From assembly GCA_036387315.1 (NCBI GenBank), contig DASVTY010000124.1:14961-78960 (forward strand): a stretch of 64,000 nt of DNA, given 5' to 3'. The position numbers and the translations under genes are program-made. The notes beneath the pieces were generated by a model. That model saw nothing but the letters and a program-made list of their open reading frames with translations, made no database searches and was not told where the DNA came from. Origin of the DNA: JALZCH01 sp036387315. Lineage in GTDB: Bacteria > Acidobacteriota > Blastocatellia > Pyrinomonadales > Pyrinomonadaceae. Of this stretch, positions 24,427 through 32,900 are shown piece after piece; position 1 is the first letter of the stretch, and every line of letters starts with the position of its first letter.

Positions 24427-25068
24427 ATGTTAAAATCTTTTATTTTAATCGTTATTTGTTTAATTCCATTTGTTTCCGGAACGTTTGCACAGCAGCCAAC
24501 AAAGAAAGCCAACGCGCGTCCCGCCGCTGCACCAAAACCCGCCTCGGCAGAACCTTTTGACAAAGCCTCTATCCAGAAAATGGCGGAGCAGTGCGTCAAA
24601 CTTGAAACCGAAGCCGGCATAATCGAGATCGCTCTGCTGCCGGAAACTGCGCCGGAAACGGTGCGTAATTTTCTGAATCTTGCGGCGACGGGTGCTTTCG
24701 ACACGACGACTTTTAGCCGTGTCGTGCCGGGTTTTGTTGTGCAGGGCGGTAATCTTTCGACGCGCGAAAAGATGACGCCGGAGTTAGATAAACGCTCGCG
24801 CCGCACAATTGCGGACGAACCGAACTCGGTCAAACACGAGCGCGGCGTTGTCTCGATGGCGCGCCCCGACACGCCAAACAGCGCAACGACGCACTTTTTC
24901 ATTCTCGTTGGTGATTCAAGACATCTTGACGGAACTTTTGCCGCTTTCGGTCGCGTTACAAGCGGAATGGATGTTGTTGACAGCATCAACAAAATGCCGG
25001 TCGAAGGCGATAAACCGACTAAACCCGTTAAGCTCAAGCGCGCCGCAGTTGTTCCCTGCCCCTCATAA
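24427..25068 (+). CDS. Exported cyclophilin-type peptidyl-prolyl isomerase
   Basis: This enzyme speeds cis-trans isomerisation of X-Pro bonds. The ATG at 24427 is preferred because GAAGGTG lies 8 bases upstream; a GTG at 24418 is possible. A signal peptide (LKSFILIVICLIPFVSGTFAQQ) sends it to the periplasm. After an Ala/Pro-rich linker the cyclophilin domain has TEAGIIEIALLPETAPETVRNF, TFSRVVPGFVVQGG, ERGVVSMARPD, SATTHFFILVGD, LDGTFAAFGRVTSGMDVV. The active-site Arg and the FVVQGG strand are intact. It converges on the sirtuin gene with 17 bases between. Its role is probably folding of exported proteins. Confidence 0.92.
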   Translation: MLKSFILIVICLIPFVSGTFAQQPTKKANARPAAAPKPASAEPFDKASIQKMAEQCVKLETEAGIIEIALLPETAPETVRNFLNLAATGAFDTTTFSRVVPGFVVQGGNLSTREKMTPELDKRSRRTIADEPNSVKHERGVVSMARPDTPNSATTHFFILVGDSRHLDGTFAAFGRVTSGMDVVDSINKMPVEGDKPTKPVKLKRAAVVPCPS

Positions 25069-25085
25069 ACAAAATCCAGCGCCGA

Positions 25086-25850
25086 TTAAGCCAGCATTTG
25101 CTTCGCCTGCTCGATTGCCGGTGGAATCACTTCGCCGATGCCGCTCCAAATCCGAAGAGCGACAACTTCATCGTAAGGCGTTTCTCCCTGATTAATTAGA
25201 ACTGCGCGAGCGCCGTTTCTGATCGCAACGCCGACAAGCGACGCTGCCGGATTGACTATCAGCGAAGAGCCTAAGACAAGCATCAGGTCTGATTTGAGCG
25301 CATTTTGTCCGGCTAATTGAAGCTCTTTTTGAGGCATCGGGTCGTTAAAATTAACCACCGATGAGATCAATCGCCCGCCGCATTGCGGACAAACAGGCTG
25401 CCCTCGAACGGGGCTTTGTGTTCTGTAGCCGGGTCCGAAACGGCTCGCATCCCAGCCGACTTCCTGTCGCGTAAATTGCCGGTCGCAGCTCAGACATCGG
25501 ACAAGATGCCCGTTGCCGTGCAACTCCGCAAGGATTTCCGGTCGGATGCCGGATTGCCGGTGTAGATTATCGGTATTTTGAGTAATCAGAAACTGGAGCT
25601 TGCCGAGTTGTTGAAGCTCAACGAGCGCCAGGTGAGATGCATTCGGTTTGATTTGTCCGGGCGAAACGCGCCATTTCGGGGGCGGCAGACCGGAATCGCG
25701 CCGCGTCCAAACGCCGTCGGGACCGCGAAAGTCGGGAATGCCGGAATCGGTACTGATTCCGGCGCCTGTAAAGACGACAATATGCTCGGATTCAACAATC
25801 CATTGAGCGATAATTTCGATTTGCTGATTGAGGAGTTGTTCGTTTTTCAT
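25086..25850 (-). CDS. SIR2 family NAD-dependent protein deacylase (sirtuin)
   Basis: This enzyme removes acyl groups from lysines using NAD. The Rossmann core has VVFTGAGISTDSGIPDFRGP (26-45), ITQNTDNLHRQSG and LHGNGHLVRC with the catalytic His. A zinc module has C-x2-C (CLSC) and C-x2-C (CPQC). SSVVNFNDPMPQKEL, MLVLGSSLIVNPA and VLINQGETPYD complete the NAD pocket. At 254 residues it is the size of bacterial CobB, though a short N-terminal difference makes the name uncertain. The Ere-type gene lies 56 bases upstream on the same strand, so the two may be cotranscribed. Targets are unknown. Confidence 0.93.
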   Translation of the reverse strand: MKNEQLLNQQIEIIAQWIVESEHIVVFTGAGISTDSGIPDFRGPDGVWTRRDSGLPPPKWRVSPGQIKPNASHLALVELQQLGKLQFLITQNTDNLHRQSGIRPEILAELHGNGHLVRCLSCDRQFTRQEVGWDASRFGPGYRTQSPVRGQPVCPQCGGRLISSVVNFNDPMPQKELQLAGQNALKSDLMLVLGSSLIVNPAASLVGVAIRNGARAVLINQGETPYDEVVALRIWSGIGEVIPPAIEQAKQMLA

Positions 25851-25906
25851 TTTGATAATGCAGCTTGTTTATAAATATTCTGTTTTAAAGCTCATCCGAA
25901 CTTCTA

Positions 25907-27319
25907 TCAAAAAGGCTTTACGGCGCTTGTCGTGTCAAAGTGGATTACCGCGTCGAATTGTTTTGACATTTTGGCTCCGAAATAGTGGCTCTGACGCTCG
26001 GTTTGTGGTTTATAAATGACTCCTATTGCCCGCTCCAGCCGCGTAGTGCTCAATTCATGTGTCAATCTTTCATTTCCGCGAAAAATTAACAGGAAATTTG
26101 TAATACCGGAATCATGAAAAAGTCTCGAATAGCTGCCGGGCAGCGCCGGGCGCACTCTCATAGTTACACCTCCGAGTCCCCACTCGGAGGTAGCCATAAC
26201 TCTGCCCATGTAAGTCGTAAAACCTATCAACACCGAGTTTCCGTCCGTTGCTTTACGCATCAGATAACCGACGTTTAATTCGCCCGACTCTCCCATATCC
26301 GTCATCCGCGCATCGCCCTGATGCGTGTTGTGCGCCCAGACGACTATTTTGGATTTTGAATTGCCGAGCGCGTCTAAATATCCGGTTAGCGCGTGAATTG
26401 TGTCAGCCATATGACTGTCTCGCAAATTCCAGGTCGAAAAATTTTTGTTGTAGCTTAAACGATAATAGGCTTCGGCGTTCTTTACCACACGCGCGCTTTG
26501 ATATGCTGAAAACAAATCGTCGCTGCGCTCGCGTCGCGGGTTGTTTTGCCAAGCCGCGAAACGCTGCTCCATCTCCTGAAACTGCTCGGCAGCCTGTTTT
26601 TCGCAGGATTTCTTTATTCCCGATGCGACATCGTAACCATATTGCGGCGGGTTGTCGCCGTAACTGCCGAAACAGCCGTATCTTTTAGCCGCTCGCTTGG
26701 CGGCTTCAGGTTCTTTGCGGCGGAGATATTGGGTTACTTCCTTAAGAGACTCGGCAAGACCGTACAAATCCATTCCGTAAATACCGACTTTTTTTGCATC
26801 GGGTTGCCGCGAATCGTTAAACGAGCGTATCGAGCCGACCAGATCACGGAAGTCAGCGTTGCGCCACATCCAACGCGGAAACCGCGTAAAACCGGAAAGC
26901 GATTTTTCGGCAGTCCGGTCTTTGGATTTGCCCAGAACAAACTCGTTGGCGCGATAAGCATCCGTCCAATCGGCTTCGAGAACGACGGCGTCAAATCCTT
27001 TTTCTTCAATCAAGCGGCGGGTAATCCGTGCGCGCTCCCGGTAAAATTCGTGCGTACCGTGCGTGGCTTCTCCAAGAAGCACGAATCTGGCGTCGCCGAT
27101 CATTTGCATTAGCGGGTCGTAATCATTCGCCGCGCCGGAAAGCCTGTGCGCGGATTGACGAATTACAGCTAAAGCCGAGGCGTCGGTTTCCCCGGATGCG
27201 CTTTCATTCGGTTCGGCAATTTCAAGCGATTGATCGCTGCTCTGAAACGTGCATCCATAGCACGTCATTGAAAAAAGCAAAAGATGATAAATAATTGTGA
27301 GAAGAAAGCGATTCCTCAT
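25907..27319 (-). CDS. Erythromycin esterase family protein, exported or lipoprotein
   Basis: The 470-residue protein belongs to the EreA/EreB-like superfamily of hydrolases. The start at 27319 has a strong ribosome site (AAGGGGA, 6 bases away). A hydrophobic N-terminus followed by CYGC suggests a lipoprotein or secreted form. Core motifs: FVLLGEATHGTHEFYRERA (His and Glu of the active site), VVLEADWTDAYRANEF, KVGIYGMDLYGL, SKIVVWAHNTHQGDARM (conserved HNxH) and SVLIGFTTYMG. Only some family members inactivate macrolides and most are of unknown substrate, so no resistance claim is made. It may be cotranscribed with the sirtuin gene. Confidence 0.88.
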   Translation of the reverse strand: MRNRFLLTIIYHLLLFSMTCYGCTFQSSDQSLEIAEPNESASGETDASALAVIRQSAHRLSGAANDYDPLMQMIGDARFVLLGEATHGTHEFYRERARITRRLIEEKGFDAVVLEADWTDAYRANEFVLGKSKDRTAEKSLSGFTRFPRWMWRNADFRDLVGSIRSFNDSRQPDAKKVGIYGMDLYGLAESLKEVTQYLRRKEPEAAKRAAKRYGCFGSYGDNPPQYGYDVASGIKKSCEKQAAEQFQEMEQRFAAWQNNPRRERSDDLFSAYQSARVVKNAEAYYRLSYNKNFSTWNLRDSHMADTIHALTGYLDALGNSKSKIVVWAHNTHQGDARMTDMGESGELNVGYLMRKATDGNSVLIGFTTYMGRVMATSEWGLGGVTMRVRPALPGSYSRLFHDSGITNFLLIFRGNERLTHELSTTRLERAIGVIYKPQTERQSHYFGAKMSKQFDAVIHFDTTSAVKPF

Positions 27320-27480
27320 AATTGTCCCCTTCTTTATCAACGCTGCACGACAATAAAAATCATCGGCTGAGAATACAGGTTGATGCAGACAACAATTGTT
27401 GCTGCGCTTTAACCGTTTGTCTTTAGCTTTCAGTATGTAAAATTAATGAAAGCTAATCTGTCGTTAGTCGTACATTTTCA

Positions 27481-27504
27481 TTTGAGATTTGAGATTTGAG
27501 ATTT
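27481..27504. repeat. Short tandem repeat (TTTGAGA unit)
   Basis: The 7-base unit TTTGAGA occurs about three and a half times, in the 284-base gap between the esterase and the hybrid kinase gene. No other structure except the hairpin at 27534 is seen in this gap. Confidence 0.6.
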
Positions 27505-27533
27505 AAGGCTGATTTCAATAACGTTTTTTTACA

Positions 27534-27584
27534 GAAATAGAAAAGGTTTGTCGGTTTACTAAACCGACAAACCTTTTCTATTTC
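27534..27584 (-). terminator. Long hairpin terminator after hybrid kinase
   Basis: A 24-bp perfect stem (GAAATAGAAAAGGTTTGTCG and complement) with a 3-base loop lies 20 bases past the kinase stop codon. The stem is unusually long. Its last bases are T-rich on both strands. Confidence 0.85.
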
Positions 27585-27603
27585 CGTATAAACGGAGATG
27601 GAA

Positions 27604-29874
27604 TCAGAATTTTCTGGTTAGATTTATAATCGCTTCGGCTAATTTTTGAGTATCAACGGGTTTTGCAAAATGCAGTTGAAAACCGGCTGAAATAGCTTGT
27701 TCGCTGTCTTCGGGTCGAGCCAGCGCAGTTAAAGCAATTGCCGGAATACTGGCAATCTTTTCCGGGGTTAATGATCTGACTTTATTAATCAGCGCATAGC
27801 CGTCTTCGCCGGGCATATTAATATCCGTTAATAAGATATCGGGCTGCCATTCGCTGAGCGATGTAAATGCTTCTGAAACAGAACCTGAAGCCTGCGCCTG
27901 CGCTCCCCATTGATTAAGCGCATAGGTCAGCATTTCGCAGGTATCGGCATCATCATCCACAATTAGAATTCGCACGCCGTCAAGCTCCAAATCTGAGCTT
28001 TCTTTTTTCAAATAACCGTTATTTTCTTCAAGTTCCGATTCTTTATGATTATTAACCGCAAGCGAAGCGGGAAGCGTGATCGTAAAAGTAGCGCCCTGGT
28101 TTTCGCCGTCGCTGTCCGCCTTGACGGAACCGCCGTGAAGCTCTGCCAAATGCCTGACGATTGCCAACCCGATTCCGAGACCGCCGTGCCTTCTGGTGCT
28201 CGAGCTATCGGCTTGGCGAAAACGGTCGAAAACAAACGGTAAAAATTCTCCCGGAATTCCCTGCCCGGTATCCTTAACTTTAATTTGAATATTATTTCCG
28301 CTTTGTTCAAGAGCGATCTCGACATTTCCGCCGTTCGGAGTGAACTTAACGGCATTTGTCAGTAAATTCCAAATCATTTGCTGCAATCGGTGCGAATCGC
28401 AGGTGACTGTTTCTATTTTTGAATTATAAACAGCCGAAAGATTGATTTTTTTCGCTTCCGCCGCCGGGCGAACGACATCGAGCGCCGATTCAATAACCTT
28501 TACGACCGAAGTAGGTGAAAGATTCAAACGAAGATTGCCCGTAATCAGACGAGAAGTGTCGAGCAAATCATCAATTAATTGCGCCTGCGATTTGGCATTG
28601 CGATAAATCGTTTCGAGCGCGCGGTCCCGGTCTGCGTCGGTGAGCTTTCCGGTATTGAGCATTTGTCCCCAACCGAGAATTGCGTTGAGCGGCGTTCGCA
28701 ATTCGTGCGAAACCGTCGCCAGAAACTCGTCTTTTAAACGACTGGCTTTTTCGGCTTGTTCGCGCAGAGTCTTCTCACGAAGAAGAAGATTTTCCCGCTC
28801 GACTTCGACTCGTTTGCGCTGAATAAACTGCCCGATTTCACTGCCCGTCGCTTCGAGCATATTGAGTAAATTCTGGTCGGACAGAAGCGGACGACGGGTG
28901 AAAAACTCGATCACTCCGAAAACCTCTTTCCCAATTTTGATTGGAAATCCGACTGCGCTGTGTAATCCAACGGTTGCGGCAACCGCCGCGCGGGGAAATT
29001 TTTCGCCTCTTACCGTATTGGGCAGCCAAATCGGAGCGTTTTTCTCCCAAACCTGTCCGGGCAGTCCGACGCCGATTTTAAATTTTAAACGCTTGCTTTC
29101 GTTAACAAATGAAGCTACGTCGCCGGCTTCTTCGGAGATTTCAATTTGAGCGAGCGAAAGTTTGGTGTTCGCGTTGTTCAGCAGCCAGAGACAACAAACG
29201 TCAGCCTTGAGATGTTCACAAAATGCTTTGAGAATGGCTTGAGAAGCGGTCTCAAGATTGCTTGCTTCGGCAAGCGTCCGCGTAACGGCGTGTTCGGTGG
29301 CAAGCCGGGCTTCGGCTCGTTTTCGCACAACTATTTCGTTTTCGAGTTTTTGATTAGCGGTTTCAAGCTGTGCCGTGCGTTTTGAAACTCTGGCTTCCAG
29401 CTCTGCGTTTAAGCCGTCCAATTCAATGTTAGCTTTTTCGAGCAAATGAGCTTGCCGTTTGATTTCCTGATTTTGCTGGAAAAGCTCGATAAAAAAACGA
29501 ACCTTTGATTTTAGTATTTCAGGCTCAATCGGTTTCGTTAAATAATCAACCGCGCCTAAGGAATAACCTTTAAAAACGTATTGCTCATCTTTACTGGTCG
29601 CGGAAACAAAAATAATCGGCGTCCGCTGCGTGGATTTGCGCTCACGAATCAATTCGGCAAGCTCAAAACCGTTTAGTCCGGGCATTTGAACATCGAGCAA
29701 AATCAAAGCCACTTCTTCTGCGAGTAAAAATCGTAACGCTTCCCGACCGGAAGAGACGGAAATCAGATTTTGCCCCAAATCCGCCAGAACCGTTTCCATT
29801 GCCAGCAGATTCTCCGGTCGGTCGTCAACCAGAAGAATATTCGCTTGTGTTTTCGATGTCGTTAAGCCTTCCAT
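27604..29874 (-). CDS. Hybrid histidine kinase (REC-GAF-HisKA-HATPase-REC)
   Basis: This is a soluble 756-residue phosphorelay kinase. An N-terminal receiver (ILLVDDRPENLLAMETVL, LILLDVQMPGLNG) is followed by a coiled coil (about 130-190) and a GAF domain (200-350, GVGLPGQVWEKNAPIWLPN). The HisKA box is FLATVSHELRTPLNAILGW, with the ATPase motifs LLTNAVKF, DTGQGIPGEF and GGLGIGLAIV, then a C-terminal receiver (ILIVDDDADTCEMLTY, LTDINMPGEDGY). No membrane segment is seen. The kinase core is paralogous to the kinase at 2439-4112. The gene lies 64 bases downstream of the HAMP-array kinase, separated by a terminator-like hairpin whose end touches this ATG, and no ribosome site is seen. Confidence 0.93.
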   Translation of the reverse strand: MEGLTTSKTQANILLVDDRPENLLAMETVLADLGQNLISVSSGREALRFLLAEEVALILLDVQMPGLNGFELAELIRERKSTQRTPIIFVSATSKDEQYVFKGYSLGAVDYLTKPIEPEILKSKVRFFIELFQQNQEIKRQAHLLEKANIELDGLNAELEARVSKRTAQLETANQKLENEIVVRKRAEARLATEHAVTRTLAEASNLETASQAILKAFCEHLKADVCCLWLLNNANTKLSLAQIEISEEAGDVASFVNESKRLKFKIGVGLPGQVWEKNAPIWLPNTVRGEKFPRAAVAATVGLHSAVGFPIKIGKEVFGVIEFFTRRPLLSDQNLLNMLEATGSEIGQFIQRKRVEVERENLLLREKTLREQAEKASRLKDEFLATVSHELRTPLNAILGWGQMLNTGKLTDADRDRALETIYRNAKSQAQLIDDLLDTSRLITGNLRLNLSPTSVVKVIESALDVVRPAAEAKKINLSAVYNSKIETVTCDSHRLQQMIWNLLTNAVKFTPNGGNVEIALEQSGNNIQIKVKDTGQGIPGEFLPFVFDRFRQADSSSTRRHGGLGIGLAIVRHLAELHGGSVKADSDGENQGATFTITLPASLAVNNHKESELEENNGYLKKESSDLELDGVRILIVDDDADTCEMLTYALNQWGAQAQASGSVSEAFTSLSEWQPDILLTDINMPGEDGYALINKVRSLTPEKIASIPAIALTALARPEDSEQAISAGFQLHFAKPVDTQKLAEAIINLTRKF

Positions 29875-29925
29875 AAAAAATAAGGCGAAGCGAGTATTAT
29901 AGCTGTTCGCTCAAAAACTCGCTTC
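29875..29925 (-). terminator. Terminator/attenuator between the two hybrid kinases
   Basis: On the minus strand GAAGCGAGT (29925-29917) pairs with ACTCGCTTC (29895-29887), followed by TTATTTTTT that runs directly into the next ATG at 29874. It looks like an intrinsic terminator for the upstream giant kinase. Because it abuts the start codon it may also control expression of the downstream kinase. Confidence 0.7.
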
Positions 29926-29938
29926 CCTTTTTTCATTC

Positions 29939-32900
29939 TTACTTATCGAGCCAAATCCGCAACAAAGAGAGCAACTGCTCGCTGTCCACCGGTTTGGTGA
30001 TGTAGTCTGAGGCTCCGGCTTCGAGACATTTCTGGCGGTCTCCTTTCATTGCCTTGGCGGTGACGGCAATAATCGGAATTGATTTGAATTTCGAGATTTG
30101 TCGAATCTCGCGCATCGCTTCGTAACCGTCCATTTCCGGCATCATAATGTCCATCAAAACTCCTTCGATGCCCGGAGTTTTCTTAAGCATTTCGATTCCG
30201 TCTCGACCGTTTTCAGCGTAAACGACCTGCATTTGCTGGCGTTCGAGAGCGCTCGTGAGCGCGAAAATGTTACGAATATCATCGTCAACGACCAGCACTT
30301 TCTTACCGTCAAGACGCGGATCGGTGCGATTGACGCGCTTCATCATATTTTTCTGCGATTCGGTTAAATCCGCGACATCCCGGTGCAGGAAAAGCGCCGT
30401 TTCGTCAACCAGACGCTCAAGCGAATCGGCGTCTTTGATGATAATCGTTTCGGCGAGCTTCTTGATTTTAGCCGTCTCGCGTTTGGTCAAATCTTTGCCC
30501 GTATGGACAATTACCGGAAGCTCAGGAAAGCCCGATTTTTGCTTGATCTGAGTGATTAAATCAGACCATTCCATATCCGGCAGCATTAAATCAATAATCG
30601 CGCAATCGAAGCGTTCCGTTTGAAGTTGATTTAAAGCGTCTTCGCCGGTCCCGACTGCGATTATGGAAACGTCCTCGCCGTTGATTAATTCGTTGATACT
30701 TCGTTGCAGCGTTTCATCGTCTTCGACAAGCAGCAATTTCTTGACCGGACGCTCGACAAACTCCTTGAGACTGGCGACGCCTTCGATCAGTTTTTCACGG
30801 CTCGCGGGCTTTGCGATCAGCGACAATGCGCCGAGCTTCAAAACCCGTTTTAAATCGTCAACCACCGAAACGATTTGAACCGGGATGTGTCTGGTCGAAG
30901 GATCGTGTTTGAGGCGGTCTAAAACCGCGTAACCGTGAACACCCGGCAGCGTTAAATCAAGAGTAATCGCATCCGGGCGATATTTGCGGGCGGTCATCAA
31001 AGCCTCCTCGCCGTGTTGAGCGACGAGACATTTAAAGCCCTGCTCGTGCGCGATGTCGAGCATAATCCGCGCAAAGCTGCTGTCGTCTTCGACAATTAAC
31101 AAAACTTTGTCTCCCGGTTTAATCTCAGCGCGATCATCGCTCACGATAATTTGAATTCGAGCAGAATCTTCCTCTGATTCGCGAGCTAATGAAATCAAGC
31201 TCTTTTGACGATGACCATTGCCCGAAACCGTTTCGTCACCATCTTCTTCCTCCGTCGTTAATGTTGTCGGCTGATAGCTTTCCGGCAGATAAAAAGTGAA
31301 GGTGCTTCCCTCGCCCGGCGTGCTTTCCAGCGTGATTTCGCCGCCGAGAAGTCTGGCAATTTCGCGGCTGATGGAAAGTCCCAGCCCGGTTCCGCCATAT
31401 TTACGACTCGTCGTTCCGTCGGCTTGCTGAAACGCCTCGAAGATAAGCTGCTGCTTGTCTTCGGGAATCCCGATTCCGGTATCGCTGACCGTAAACGCGA
31501 CGACAGAAGCGGCGCGATTCAAGCTGTCGTTATCATAGCTCCAACCGCGTTTGGCGACTCCGGCTTTCATTGTCACCTGACCTTGATGCGTAAACTTAAA
31601 GGCGTTGGACAATAAGTTTTTCAGCACCTGACGCAAACGCTTAACGTCGGTTTGCATATTCTTGGGCAGTTCAGGTTCAATTTCGACAACAAGCTGAAGT
31701 CCTTTATCCTGGGCAATCTGGCTGAAGTTGCGCTCGACATCGGCTCGCAATTCGCTGAAATAAAGCTCGCCGATTTCGACGCCCATCGTGCCGGATTCGA
31801 TTTTCGACAAATCGAGAATTTCGTTGATCAGTGCCAACAAATCCGAGCCGGAAGAGTGAATCGTTTCGGCAAACTCGACTTGTTTTTCGTTCAAGTTGGT
31901 TTCCGAATTCTCCGAAAGCATCTTGGACAAAATCAGCATCGAGTTGAGCGGAGTCCGCAATTCGTGCGACATATTTGCCAGAAACTCGGATTTGTATTTC
32001 GAGCTTAAAGCAAGCTGCTTGGCTTTATCTTCGAGCGCCGTGCGGGCAAGCTCGATTTCGCGGTTTTTCTGTTCGACCTGATTTTTTTGCTCTGATAGAA
32101 GCTGCGCTTTTTCTTCCAATTCCTGATTGGTTTGCTGCAACTCTTCCTGCTGCTGTTTGAGCAGTTCTTCGGAAGTTTGAAGCGATTGCGCCTGCAATTC
32201 GAGCCGCCGGTTGGTTTCCTGCAATTCGGCTTGTCCGGCTTGCAGTTCCTGCGCCAAAGACTGCGATTGTTTGAGCAACTCTTCGGTTCTCATATTCGCT
32301 TCAATCGTGTTGATAACAATCCCGATTGATTCGGTCAATTGGTCGAGGAAACCGAATTGATTTTCATTAAACGGATTGAATGAAGCCAGTTCGATCACCG
32401 CTTTGACTTGTCCTTCAAACAAAACCGGAAGTACGACGATATTTGTCGGAACGGCTTCGCCCAAACCGGAATTGATTTTGACGTAATCCGGCGGAACGTT
32501 GGTGATAATAATTCTTTCTTTTTCGAGCGCGCATTGCCCGACGAGACTTTCGCCGAGTCTGAATTCGTTGGCAACTGATTTGCGCTCGCGATATGCATAG
32601 CTCGCCAGCAATTTCAACGCGATCTCGTCTTCCACCGTATCCGAAATGTAAAAGACGCCGTGCTGCATCTCGACCAGCGGAGCCATTTCCGACAAAATAA
32701 GTCTGGCAACCGTCAGCAAATCACGCTGACCTTGCAGAAGGCGCGTAAATTTCGCGAGGTTCGTCTTCAACCAATCCTGCTCGGTATTTTTCTGAGTCGT
32801 TTCGCGCAGGTTGCGAATCATCTCGTTAACGTTATCTTTCAGGAACGCGACTTCGCCCGACGCATCCACCGTAATCGAGCGCGTCAAATCGCCTTTGGTA

